Below, in pieces: positions 47,800 through 58,800 of a DNA stretch of 64,000 bases (within the stretch, counting starts at the first letter, position 1; each line of letters starts with the position of its first letter). The DNA comes from Rhizophagus irregularis. Lineage: Eukaryota > Glomeromycota > Glomeromycetes > Glomerales > Glomeraceae. Under the pieces are notes generated by a model that saw nothing but the letters and a program-made list of their open reading frames with translations, searched no databases and had not been told where the DNA came from. The stretch spans positions 3,152,501-3,216,500 of the forward strand of contig NC_089444.1 in assembly GCF_026210795.1 (NCBI RefSeq), read 5' to 3'. A program made the position numbers and the translations under genes.

Positions 47800-48370
47800 A
47801 AGAATCAAAGATCAGTAAAATTGGATCACTGGATGAGTCGTAATTAACGATCAAAGTCAAATCAAATTTAAAAATTAAAAATAAATATATTAGACGTAAT
47901 TATTCACAATCCAGTGATTCAATTCATTCGATTTTAGGCTTATTAGATAGACCTCAATTTTCTCTTTCCAATGAATATAATTTCATTCGTGTAGCTTGCA
48001 TCTACAGGTATTTAATAAATTTTTTTATATCAGATTTTATCAAACTTATAAAATTTTATATTAATAATATAATCGATGATTCCTAAACATCTACATATAT
48101 TAAACGAATTATTTTAAATTTATTTTAAAGATAAAGGTTGGCATCACCTTAGGGAGCAAAGATCATTCAAATTGAATCACTACATGTAAAGTAATTAATG
48201 ATCAAATTTAGATAAAATTCAATAAATATACTGAATGTGACTACTGAACAACTAGTGATTCAATTCACTTGATTTTAGATTCATTAGATAGATCTCGATT
48301 TTCTCTTTCAAATGAATGTAAATTTATTTGTATAGCTTATTTCTACAAAGAATTATCAATGATTTTGTCA
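47800..48370. repeat. internal direct duplication (~230-bp units)
   Basis: Units at about 47800-48030 and 48145-48370 share, in order, 'gatcag/ttcaaattgaatcact'-type blocks, 'cagtgattcaattcattcga', 'tttagg/ttcattagatagac/tctc' and 'ttttctcttt..aatgaat'. Both are diverged. No coding potential; the function within the enclosing element is unknown. Confidence 0.55.
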
Positions 48371-48718
48371 TGAGAGTTATATTTGATCTTTTAAATTTTA
48401 ATGATATTTTATATTAAAAAAAAATTAAAAATTATATAATTAATTAGTTTTTTTTGCATTATCTAGTATAAATTTATTATTCTTATATAAATGATAATTT
48501 ATATTTGCTTTAATAAAATTATTTTTGTGTAAAAAAATTAGATTCCAAGAATCGGCCCATATGAATTGAAATTACACGGTCACATATTTCCTAAAATCCG
48601 AAATCCAAAATCCAAAATATAATTCCGGCCGAAATTAACGTAATTTCACTTAAACATGTAATTTCAGCTGAAAATCATAATTCAGCCAAAACGGGAATGC
48701 AGATCTTTCCTTTTTTGG

Positions 48719-49129
48719 GGGTCATCTAAAGCGGAGTCAAATCATGTGATTTGATATAATATGAGTGAACTAATTTTTTTATGAATCAAGTTTAACATAA
48801 ACTTGAAAATCATAAAATAAGTGTATTTTAGCCTGCTCTACGAGTTTACTTAAGGTTAAAAGGTAGATTTTGAATACTGGTTTTCACTTTATATATTAGC
48901 AAAAGCTTTTTTGCCGATCATATCCAAAAATGGATAGACAAAAATGAAAAGTCAAATAAATCGAAAATGGCATTCAAAACTTATTTTGACATTCTAAGTA
49001 AACTTGCAGAGCAGGACAAAATACACTTAGTATATATGTTTAAAAGGTCGTATATATATTGCGAAAAATTTTATTTAAAAAATAAATTTTTTTCAAAGTC
49101 ACGTGATTTGACTCCGCTTTAGACGTCCC
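48719..49129. mobile_element. Mutator-like MITE (411 bp), TCTAAAGCGGAGTCAAATCA ends
   Basis: Inverted ends: tctaaagcggagtcaaatca at 48726-48745, with its complement at about 49100-49121. A 9-bp direct repeat cttttttgg flanks it (48710-48718 and 49130-49138). Near each end lies a mirrored block: 'cctgctctacgagtttactt' on the left and 'aagtaaacttgcagagcagg' on the right. These closely match the interior of the 2501 and 40377 elements despite different termini. No coding frame. Confidence 0.85.
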
Positions 49130-49685
49130 CTTTTTTGGCGATAGCCATTCCACAAAAATTGATTTTAGCGGGAACGACACTGGAATTTTGTGTAACAACA
49201 CTTTCTATTTTAGGATATTTGTTAATTTCTGCTAAAATTAAGTGCATAATTCTGGCCGAAATTACATACATAATTTTGGAATTACGGCATTACGGATTAG
49301 TTACGGCATTAAGACCTAATTACAGTATTACGACCTAATTATGGCATTACAACCTAATTACAGCATTACAACTTTTGCTTTTTAATGTAGATAGGTTGCA
49401 ACCTATTACATACGACACTGTATCTTAATATTACAGTTACAACTAACATCTTTATCTACTAATCTTATTCTCAGTAATGGATTCACTTCCTTCAAATGGA
49501 TGTAGCCACTTTATTACCTATTTTCTCTCCTTTCCTTCCAGATATATATTCCTCTGGATTCTATTTTTTAGCAGTAGACATATTACTGATTTCATTTACC
49601 AGAATGTTCATTTCCTCTATCTTCATTTAAATCTTCTATATATATATATATATGTCTTTCATCGCAATCAAGTTTATTCTTTCTT

Positions 49686-50483
49686 AGTGTGTTGGTGGAA
49701 GTTTTGGGACGCGGTTAGCTTTTTCTGGAGGTTGCTTGGTTTGGTGTTTATTACCCTTTACCCTTTTTTCTTTCCTTTTTCCTTTCCTTTTTTCTTTGGG
49801 TTTCATTTTGGTTTGGCGCAGTAGTATTTTGGTGCATATGTTAAATGTCCTCTTAAGGTGTGGTACAAGGTGTGGCCTATACGTTTTAGGCAAGATTTTT
49901 CAAGCAGAAGGTACCAATCAAAATCAAAGTTTGTGGAGATGCTGATCAACATTGGGGAGGCCAATTATATCAAGTCACGTGTCTGGGATACGGTACATTG
50001 GAAGACGTTGAAATGAACTTCTTTGGAGAAAAGTCCTGCATGCGAGAAACTATCTAAAGACCGCAGATTTCGCCGAAGGAAGGTTTTATTCTGGTTTACT
50101 GGAATATAGTATAGAGGGGATTAATCTGTCTTTAGTTAGATAATAATCTTGATAGATTTCAAAATAGGTTTTTTTGCGATCTTGCTTTTCCTTTTTGTAA
50201 TCTAAGTAGTTGTTATAGAAATTTTTTTTTTTATTTATAATTTATTAGTATTAGTTCTGTTCGATATTACTCATTTAAAGGGCTCTGGGAGCTGCTTTTA
50301 CGTGAATAGCACGCTGGTTACGATAGTTTACACTTAGAATGAATTCTAAAGTTTTTATATGGAGAGGTTTAGTTAGAAATAACTAACTTCAATGTATTTT
50401 TTTGTATTTACTAGTTGATGTAATGCGTTATTATCTCCTAATAAAATGATTAAAATACGTTTATAAAAAAGGGAAAAAAAAAA
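49686..50483 (+). mobile_element. retroposon insertion (~0.8 kb, A-rich tail, 14-bp TSD)
   Basis: The perfect 14-bp direct repeat gtttattctttctt brackets this segment (49672-49685 and 50484-50497). The right end is an A-rich tail. The body is more GC-rich than its surroundings, with stretches such as gtgttggtggaagttttggg. The last part contains 'gttattatctcctaataaaa', which from memory is the common 3' terminus of LINE-like sequences in Rhizophagus. This is the structure of a 5'-truncated LINE or a SINE integrated by target-primed reverse transcription. No reverse transcriptase domain is visible; the frames at 49477-49824, 49684-49893 and 49736-49945 are not genes. Confidence 0.75.
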
Positions 50484-50497
50484 GTTTATTCTTTCTT

Positions 50498-50931
50498 TTC
50501 CTTTCTTCATACGGTTACTTTACATACTAATAAGCATTCATTTCTTCACAATTCTTTGTTTTTTTGATATTGATACCAATACTATTAAAGAAAACAAAAA
50601 AAAACTTCTCTGAGAAAAAAGAATGAAGCATAAGTAACTATTCGTTAATTAAAGAAAAAAAAATACTTACCAAAATCCAAAACTAACATGTTCAAAAAGA
50701 TCCAAAGAATTCTGAAGAGCTGGCTGCTAAAAAAGCAATAATCCAACTAAATTCCACATGTCTATGGGCTCATCCCCATCACAAGGACATTGCTGCGTCA
50801 GATGATCCTACATAAAGATTAGTATCATGTGATAAAGAATAAAATAACAAAATGCATAACAAAAAATTCATCTTTATATTTAAAGACTAAGATCAGCCCT
50901 TTAAATACATTATAATGTAATACAATAATAA
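50498..50931. other. spacer, with possible minus-strand exons
   Basis: On the minus strand, 'ttttttag/CAGCCAGCTCTTCAG..' (about 50728) and 'tttatgtag/GATCATCTGACG..' (about 50810) look like acceptor-exon starts belonging to the putative gene described at 50680-53900. Confidence 0.35.
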
Positions 50932-52385
50932 GGTGTACCATTTGGACCAAAAGTGACAAAATTATGAAAATTGAAATTTTGAAATTTGAAATTTCAGATT
51001 TTTGAAATTTCCTTTTTTGAAATTTCCTTTATGTGAAATTCCCTTAAATGGTATGGATCGACATAAATTCGTATCACAAAATTTCCTGTTTTGGATGTAT
51101 GTGTAACGTCGATCATTACCATTTAAGGGAATTTCACATAAAAGGAAATTTCGAAAATCAAAAATTTCAATTTTCAAATTTCAAAAATTCAAAATTTGAT
51201 TTTTACAATTTCAATTTTTTGAAATTTGAAATTTCCAAAAAAGGAAGTTTCATTAAAAATCATCAAATTCATGACCAGCCTTAGGTTGGGTCATTGACCA
51301 ACATTATTAAAGTAAATGTTTTGAAATTTTAATAAGAATGTTGCAAAACATTTATATTTGACAGTTTATTATAAAAACATTTCTTGGCAAATAATTTAAT
51401 AGAAAATATGTTTTCATGACATTAATGTTTTTTTTATTAAATATATTATTGAAAAACACTTTCACAATATTTTTCATTAAAATCATTAAAAAGTGTTGTG
51501 AAAAGTATTTTATATTATTTAAACCATTTTTGCAATACTATTTATTAAAATTATTAACAAGCATTACAAAAGCATTTTTGCAATATTTTAAATATTTTAT
51601 TAAAATTATTAAAAATAATTATACTTACAATTTTTTTTTATTAATTATATTAAAGATGTTGCAAAAACATATTTTTTATTTAACTAAATATTTAGAAACT
51701 TTTTTTATTAAAAGATTTATGACATTTTTTTTATAAAAAAAAATTGGTTTTTTACCAAATTATTATAAAAACATTTACATGTTTTTTTTATTAAATGGTT
51801 AAAAAAAAAAAATTTTATTGAGTTGTTAAAAGGTCAGTCAAACTGTGATCCAACCTGAGAAAGTTAGATCATGACTTTGATGATTTTTGATGAAATTTCC
51901 TTTTTTGGAAATTTTAAATTTCAAAAAATTGAAATTGTAAAAATCAAATTTTGAATTTTTGAAATTTAAAATTTGAAATTCCCTTAAATGGTAATGATCG
52001 ATGTTATACATATATCCAAAACAGGGGTCGTCTAAAGCCGTGTTCGATCACGTGATTTTTCATATTAACTATGTGACAAGTAGTGGTGTGACAAATAAAA
52101 TTCCATCCACCGAAAAAATTCTAAGTCCCCAGGATAAATAGTAAAAATGGAAAAAAGGGGTGTGATGTAGGGGGTGATGAATTTTTCAAAATCACGTGAT
52201 CGAACATGGCTTTAGACGTTCCCCAAAACAGGAAATTTTGTGACATGATTTATGTCGATCTATACCATTTAAGGGAATTTTACATAAAAGGAAATTTCAA
52301 AAAAGGAAATTTCAAAAATCTGAAATTTCAAATTTCAAAATTTCGATTTTCATAATTTTGTCACTTTTGGTCCAAATGGTACACC
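50932..52385. mobile_element. 1.45-kb foldback element with long inverted arms
   Basis: It begins ggtgtaccatttggaccaaa and ends with the exact complement (tttggtccaaatggtacacc). Each arm is about 350-400 bp and is built from repeated 'gaaatttcc', 'gaaatttgaaat' and 'cccttaaatggta' motifs. The arms flank an AT-rich centre (about 51310-51830) holding several 'aaaatattattaaaa'-type repeats. The right arm is interrupted by a younger 197-bp insertion. A partial repeat 'atacaataa' occurs just outside both ends (three bases offset on the left), a possible 9-bp target duplication. Frames at 50962-51177, 51048-51284 and 51416-51736 are repeat sequence, not genes. Confidence 0.8.
52026..52222. mobile_element. 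197-bp Mutator-like MITE nested in the foldback element
   Basis: Ends are inverted: tcgtctaaagccgtgttcga then tcacgtgatttt on the left, mirrored on the right. The 10-bp direct repeat ccaaaacagg flanks it (52016-52025 and 52223-52232). Removing the insertion restores the arm symmetry of the host element. The terminal 'CGTCTAAAGC' and subterminal 'TCACGTGAT' are shared with the 48719-49129 element, so they form one family. Confidence 0.85.
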
Positions 52386-54612
52386 ATACAATAAATTATA
52401 AAGAATAAATTCAAAACTATATAATACTAATCATTACATATACCCAGTTTATACTCATGTGATAGGAGTGATCTGGTTTACTGTTTAAAATCCTAAATTC
52501 CTACGACTATTTTCTAATTTTTCATTGCTTGATTTTTGTATACTACACCATCTAGAAAAAGTAAAATGAAATGTTAGTAAACATTTAGTTAGAAATTAGT
52601 ACAAAGAAAAGAATAACAAAGACCTGAAGAATAACCCATCTAAAAAAGAGAGAAATTATCAAAGAATAATTTAAAATAAAAGTAGAAAATCCCATTAAAT
52701 TAATGAGAATTCTATGTTTTCAAACTTCAAAAGAACTAAAAAAACTAACTGTCTCAAAAAAAAGGTGTTAGTAAGACTTAGTTAAATTACTCTGGAGTTT
52801 TAAAAAAAAATCAAAAAAAAGTAAGTTTTGTAATGATACATATGAAACTTAATCTTCCAGTGGTCAGAACTCGAATCCTACAAAAAAAGAAAAATAGAGA
52901 GATGTCAATAATACGTTTCTTTTTTTAAAAATCAAAAAAGTAAAATTTATGACGAAATTTACTTTATCTTTTCCGATAGCCTAGTTTGTCAAATATACAA
53001 AAAAGAGTTTCAAAATTTTAACACTAAAAATATGAGACGGGACCTATATAATAGGAAAAATATCAATAAAAACATTTTTCTTCAAATTCTATAGAATAAG
53101 GCAGAAGCGGATAAATTTTTAAAATTATTTGAAGCTTTTGTGTAAATTTCTTAGAGATCTTTAACCATGACTCATATTTGATTTTTAAACTCAAAATCAT
53201 TGTTTGAGGAAGAATTTAATAATATTGTGAAGAGAATGGAGTGAGTTCTAGCTGGATTCAAAGTTTCTATGAAAAAAGAAAAAAAAAATTAAAACCCATT
53301 TTTTTCCAAATCTTCAAATCTTAGCTGTCTCACACATCTAAAAGAAATGATTAAAACGTTAATAAAATGTTTCATTATAGATGGCTCAAAGAAAAACCCA
53401 CCTACCAAATTCTTACACATCTAGAGAAATCCGAATAAACGGCTTTCTAAAAAAGGAAAACCAAAATATTAGGAAATGGTTCGTTAAGGGAACAAATTAA
53501 CTGATTTCTCACCAATATCCCACGTGTCCAAACATCATCCAGGTTATAAAAAGATAGATTGTTGAATTCAGACTTGACTTTGAACGATAGTATAGGGGTA
53601 CCATATGGGAGGGTACTCGTCTTTAGTTTAATCAATAGGTTGACTTGGCTTAAATTAACTCACGACACCCTTCAGTGTTCCTAAGTCAAAAAATGGTACC
53701 TCATTGATATCTAAAAAAAGAAAAAAATGAACTGTCAGTAACTGTTCATTAAATAAATTAATGAAAAAATTTTTCTAAAACTTACAAAATGTCATGTAGG
53801 AACTGAAGGAGTCACCTAAAAAAGAAAAAAAATCAAAATGATAGTGTTTCGTTATCATTATAGAATTTGATACTTTTTTTGTGGGTACTCTTCAACTCTT
53901 ATTTAAATAAAATACAAGAGAAGAAGGAAAGGATAAGAGAATTTATTTTTTATAAAAAAAATAAATAAAATATGATGGTTAAAAAAACTGTAAAAAAACT
54001 TTTTTTAAAACAAATAAACTTTAGTAAACCGGTTTAAAAACTGTAAGTTTTTTTTAATATAAAGAAAAATTTTTTTTAAAAAAACTAAGGAGAGAAAGAT
54101 CAAAGAGAAAGAAATGGAAAAATTAAAGAGCAAGAGAAAGGGGAAAACTTGGAAGACTTTAGATCAAACTACTGATCAAACTGCGGTGATAGTGCGATAA
54201 TATATCATGTGATGCACATAAATATAAATAGGGCGCCTTTTTCCAAAATTTTTACATTAAAATTTTAAATTATATTAATGTATGTATGTACGTATGTACA
54301 CTTAACTTTATGAAAAGTTCTTCACCTGTTACCTATAGGGAGAGAGCCATTTCTGCTCCCTCCACCTGTTTTATAGTGACAAAAGAGGGATACTTAATAT
54401 ACAAGAACGTCCATGATTCATATATACACAATGCCCTATCAGGTAAATTAATAATTTCTTATTGATAACATGCGTTTCTTGACTAGGCTTTGTAAAAAAA
54501 CATATTTAAAAAGCAAACAAAGAAATACATAGATTGGATACATGATAAATCATATGTCTCCTCTATCTAGTATCTACCAACATACACTATGGTTTCGTCT
54601 AGCGTTGTGACA
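52386..54612. other. A-rich region, putative minus-strand exons then spacer
   Basis: Up to about 53900 this holds the spaced exon-like blocks listed for 50680-53900. From 53900 to 54612 I see only A-rich sequence, a 'tatgtatgtacgtatgtac' microsatellite (about 54281-54300), and mirrored 'cacctgttacctatag/cacctgttttatag' motifs near 54325-54375. Confidence 0.45.
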
Positions 54613-54736
54613 CTCTGTAAAAAAAGTAGATCCGTTTTTATATTCCGTCTTTTTTCCGTAAAAGGCTCCCAGAAATTATCGAATTATTTATATTTTCCGT
54701 GAATGACAGAAATAACGGATAAAATTTTTTATAGGG
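54613..54736. mobile_element. MITE with CCCTATAAAAAAT-type ends, second copy
   Basis: The left end ctctgtaaaaaaagtagatc and right end (aacggataaaattttttata then ggg) are inverted relative to each other and match the element at 5746-5934. ACA occurs at both flanks (54610-54612 and 54737-54739), agreeing with a 3-bp target duplication. It is shorter than the first copy (124 against 189 bp). Confidence 0.65.
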
Positions 54737-55344
54737 ACACTGTCTACACCCATCACACTAATTTCAAAACAATCATTGAACAAAATCCTAAAAATCATAA
54801 ATTGATTGACATAAATAATTATGTTATCTTTTTCATTTACCTGCTGATAAAAATTTGTGAAAATTATTGAACGAATTAAAATTGTAACAGAATATTCGGC
54901 CCTATTTGTCAATTTTAAATCTGACTATAAGATGATGACTAAAATTTTTTCATTACATAGTCGTAGAAATACCTTTTATTACATTAAACGCTTTGAAAGC
55001 AATATATGAGTGCATCTTCATCGTCTATTATAATGAAAACCAATTAGTATTTAAATAAAGAAACAGGAGTGCTTTAGTTAAATTGATTAAATTCAATTAA
55101 AATTTAATCACAAAATAGTCCTAACATAGATAAGAGTCCGGAAACAATTAGTGAATTTATTTAAATTATTTTTAGTAGAATACTAAAGTAAAGAAAATCA
55201 AAGAATGGAAGAAATCATTTATTAATAATATTTGGCTCCTAAATTCGGGAGTAAAATTCATTGTTGATATTACTTGCATCGGATTAGTATTCCATTACGT
55301 TACAACTATTCTCTTGAATTTGCTGGTGCATGTGATTGCATGAT
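54737..55344. other. intergenic, no gene seen
   Basis: AT-rich spacer. The minus-strand 74-codon frame at 54688-54912 overlaps the MITE and has no recognisable domain. Confidence 0.4.
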
Positions 55345-58000
55345 ACACAATGATGTAATTATTTTTGTTACACTGATGTTACATAATTATATGGATTTTT
55401 TAGTATGAAATTTAGCTATGTACCATTGATATTCAAATTTACAAAATATCTCTTAATGAACGTAAATAAATTACATGACCTATCGTATTTTTATTTTATT
55501 TAGAAAAAAAGAGACCAATTTAGTTCTTGAATTTTTTGTCATGTTGATAGTTACTATATTTGGTTACTATATTTGTTTTATTTAATTAACGTTCTGATTT
55601 CATTTTTTTTTTTTAACGGTACGAATGACTGCAACAAACAATAAATGAATTATTGCTTCTTAGTAGTGAGAAACAACTGAATTATCTAGATAAAAAAAAA
55701 TTAAATTATCGAAGCACATAAAATATCAAATATAATGATTTAAAAATGTATTAACCAAATAAATTTTAATGATATGCGTTTTTATTTTAATTATTTTTTT
55801 TTGATTTTTTTTTTTTTGATTTTCACTCTATTAATCTTAATATTATATTTTGGTATAAAAATATTAAGCCATGGTAGCTGCCCATGACAATTTTTCAATT
55901 AGGTTATTTAACTAACTGAAAAAAGCATTAAATGGTCAATATTTATACATTTTTGGTATTTTGTACAATAAAATATGCTTATCAAAAAAAGGGTTCATTC
56001 GTAAGTGACGATCAATGTTGAAGTAAAATCTATTGTGTCACGATGCCTTATTTTCATTGTCTAACGATCAATAAAAGGAGGAAATTTTTGCTTATTTTAC
56101 TTATTACACGTTACAAAATTCGAACTGTTTTAGTATGAGGTGTTCCCAGTGTGAAAGTGATAAACTCTCTAAGGAGTTTCCATCGACGATGATTACAGAA
56201 CGTTGTAATCATATTCCTTCTTATTGTTTAAGTGTAAGTTTCGTGATTTATGATTAACTTTTTTTATTTCCTAAAACACAATTTTTATCTTTCCTACTAA
56301 TAACAATTAATTATTTCTCTCCAAAAAATACAAAAATTGATACAAATAATTTAAGTGTTTGGTAAAATATTTTGATTTAACGAATAAAACTAATCAAAAA
56401 ATTCGTAAATGTCCCGAATGTCCAGAGAAATTATCATTGGAGGAATTAAGACTAGTATCTTTAACGTGGGATAAGGCTCCATTTAAAATTGATGTAGATA
56501 ATATTGGAAAAGTAAAAACACCACGAAATGTTAATACAGCTGATGGAAATAAGACAGGAGAAATTTATGTTGTATTATTAAATGGGCAAAAATGTGCTTT
56601 TCAATACGAAAAAATTAAAAATATTTTTGCATTAAGAAAAGAGATTAAAAACAAATTAAGTGTTGATGAAGGTAAACAAAAATTAATTTATAATGGTGTT
56701 GAATTGCAGGTAATTTTATTAAAATTATTTCATATTACATTTTTGAATTTACTATTAATTCAATTAATTTTTAAATTCATTTCATTATATATTTAAGGAT
56801 CGAACCACCGAACCTTGTACGTTACAGGATTATAAAATTGAGCCAGGAAGTCATATACAATTGATTGTTGTACTTTATAGTATTACACGTGCAGAATCCA
56901 TCAAGAGTTTAATCTTTGATTTATTTTGGACTTATCCTGGAAGTATAGATTATTTGGATGGAACTTGTTTACTTTACAAGGGGTAAATATCACAATTTTT
57001 TTTTAAGAAATATGATTTTAGGATAAACTTCTCTTGAATTAATTTTGTTACGTTATTTTAGTTATGAATTTGTTAGAAAATATGATTATATGTCAATATT
57101 CTATCCAAAATTTCCGGATATGAGACATTCAGGTGATAAGATGGACGAACCAAATAAAAAAGGTAGCCAACGTATTACCGCGAAATTAGATGCATTACCA
57201 CCTGAAATAACACAATTATATTTCGTTTTGAGTTCGTTTAAATCTCCTACTATCGGTCATTTTAAAGCTCCAGGTTTTAAGTTGATAGATGAAACTCAAC
57301 CTGATAAACCTTTATGTGCTTATCAATTGGAAAATGCTGCTGATTCTCAAGCTGTCATTATGTGTTGTGTATCAAGAGTTGGACAAGGAATGTGGGAGGT
57401 CATTCAGATTGGTAAATTAAGTAAGGGTAATGCTAATGATTATGATCCAATTGAAAAAAGTATTACTGAATGTGCTTTATTTGGGTAAATTACATCAAGT
57501 TATGTGAAAATTATAGAGATATTTATGGCGAATTTTATGAATTTATCTACTTATTTTATATGAATTTGTTGTATCTTTCACTAAAGAATAAACATTTGTT
57601 ATTAAATAAAAGAATGATGGGTTTGCGTTGTTTTTAGTTCATTTGTTTCGTCTCGTTGAGATAGTAGTAGTTATTTTATATCCATTTGCTTAAATCTGTA
57701 GTCTCTATAATACAATTTTGTGAAAAAATTTACTTATTAATTTTTTGTTATTGTAATTAACGAGTATCGAATTTGCTATATTGATAATATTAATAATTCA
57801 TATCTTAAAATAAAAAAATGTGCTATATATTGTTAAAATACAATTTCATTCCCATAATAGAATTTTAATATAATTTACGTTATTAGAATCAAAAATTTTT
57901 ATATTACTAAAAGATTTCATTATAAAATCAAGTTTAATTTATATCTAATTCTTTACTTATATAGTACGATTGAGTTCTTTTATAGGAAATGATTGATATC
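55345..58000 (+). repeat. direct duplication, copy 2 (RING-UBL-TerD segment)
   Basis: Counterpart of 33850-36600 about 21.5 kb downstream, same orientation. Only about one minisatellite unit is present (gaatgactgcaacaaacaat near 55624), where copy 1 has seven. Immediately 3' lies the decayed N-lobe array at 58023. Confidence 0.75.
56135..57488 (+). CDS. RING finger - ubiquitin-like - TerD-like fusion protein, paralogue 2
   Basis: Exons 56135-56233, 56356-56709, 56798-56982 and 57062-57488 join in frame to 354 residues. All eight RING ligands are kept (C3, C6, C24, H26, C31, C34, C52, C55). The ubiquitin-like block (EIYVVLLNGQKCAFQYEKIK .. KQKLIYNGVELQ) and the TerD-like block (FDLFWTYPGSIDYLDG .. 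HFKAPGFKLIDETQPDKP .. RVGQGMWEVIQIGKLS) are intact. Intron positions and phases equal those of paralogue 1. Differences cluster in the linker between RING and ubiquitin-like fold and in the outer TerD loop. Intact frames in both copies, despite diverged introns, argue that both are functional. The C-terminus is four residues shorter (ends ECALFG). Confidence 0.75.
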
Positions 58001-58022
58001 CTATATTATTAATATTAATAAT
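58001..58022. other. junction between duplicated segment and decayed array
   Basis: The match to the 33.9-36.6 kb segment fades out here, and kinase-array intron sequence (tttacaatctcttttattta) begins. Confidence 0.4.
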
Positions 58023-58800
58023 TTTCTTTTAATTAATATATTTACAATCTCTTTTATTTATTATTTACATAAAGCATTTCAAGTATTATATGGAATATCT
58101 CGAAAATCCAAATACAGGAAACTATATTTTAGTTCAAAATAATCATATAAATTTAGTAAATTGGATCAGCGGAAATGAAAAAATTGATGATTCATTCAAA
58201 AAAAGCAATTAAAAAGTTAATAACCATAATAATACAGTGCTTGAATGGATACCATACAATCGGTTTAATAAAATTAAAGAAATAGGCAAAAATGGTCTTA
58301 CAACAGTATATTCAGCAATATGGAAGGATGGTTCATTGCATTATCAGAAAGATGTATATATATATAAAAGGGATTCAAATAAAACTGTTAAGTTAGTAAA
58401 AATTGACTAACAAAATATAAAGTATTGCAAATATTGTAGGAAATATCTCAAAATCCAAATACAGGAGATTTATATTTTGGTTCAAAATACTTTCATAAAT
58501 TTATTAAATTGGTTCGGTGGAAATGAAAAGATTGATAAATTTATTTAAGAAATTCAATTAAAATAAAAAATTATAATGACAATACTTTGTGAAATGTATA
58601 CCATACAGTCAGTTTAATAATATTAAGAAAATAGGTAAAGGTGGCTTTTCTACAGTATATTTAAGGATGGTACAATAGAATATATATATATAATAGTAAT
58701 AATACATATAATAGGGATCCAAATAGAGTAATTGCTTTGAAATGTTTACACAATTCCCAAAATAGTATTACTGATATTTTCGTAAACGAGCGATAAACAA
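58023..58800 (+). pseudogene. decayed kinase N-lobe exon array, two units (array D)
   Basis: Unit 1 (about 58073-58400) has the intron tail, the 'gcatttcaagtattatatgg' exon start, VQNNHINLVNWISGNEKIDD-like coding, EWIPYN, and 'aaaaatggtcttacaacagt'. Frameshifts occur at 'tctcgaaaatcc' and 'gatgattcattc'. Unit 2 (about 58425-58800) has YGISQNP-like and 'ggtaaaggtggcttttctac' (GKGGFSTV) but carries stops, and a deletion where SAIWKDG should be. No C-lobe follows. It shows that the N-lobe cassette exists at a fourth place in this window. Confidence 0.75.

Larger units (their letters stand above)
46540..49465. mobile_element. ~2.9-kb element with inverted ends and subterminal repeats
   Basis: The left end (ataaagatgttag at 46559-46571) is mirrored by ctaacatctttat at 49443-49455. 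Inside each end a ~21-bp motif 'cgtaatgctgtaattaggt' repeats in tandem (46625-46720), and in the opposite sense ('acctaattacagcattac' type) at 49270-49370. No transposase frame is visible, so it would be non-autonomous. It contains a ttattatt microsatellite (47043-47065), a ~230-bp internal direct duplication and a younger MITE. End points are approximate and no target duplication was identified. Confidence 0.5.
50680..53900 (-). other. possible gene of many small exons (unresolved)
   Basis: On the minus strand a series of T-rich tracts ending in TAG is each followed by a short coding-like stretch. At about 53829: exon GTGACTCC.. with GTAAGT donor, joining at about 53712 to give DSFSSYMTF then YINEVPFFDLGTLKGV. 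At about 53640-53513: LLIKLKTSTLPYGTPILSF and NNLSFYNLDDVWTRGIL, with a GTGAGA donor. At about 53448: KAVYSDFSRC with GTAAGA donor. At about 53270: TLNPARTHSILFTILLNSSS. At about 52876: DSSSDHWKIKFHMYH. At about 50810: DHLTQQCPCDGDEPIDMW. I could not connect all phases and recognise no family. The foldback element at 50932-52385 would lie in one intron. It could be a real multi-exon gene, or a decayed one. Confidence 0.35.

Noticed and set aside
49477-49945. Hydrophobic open frames near 49.5-49.9 kb as membrane proteins
   Set aside because: They cross the boundary of the retroposon marked by the 14-bp TSD and owe their F/L/P content to pyrimidine-rich tracts.
52861-52885. tRNA-like TpsiC arm (gaactcgaatcc)
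   Set aside because: No matching acceptor stem, D-arm or anticodon arm around it on either strand. I found no convincing tRNA or rRNA anywhere in the window.
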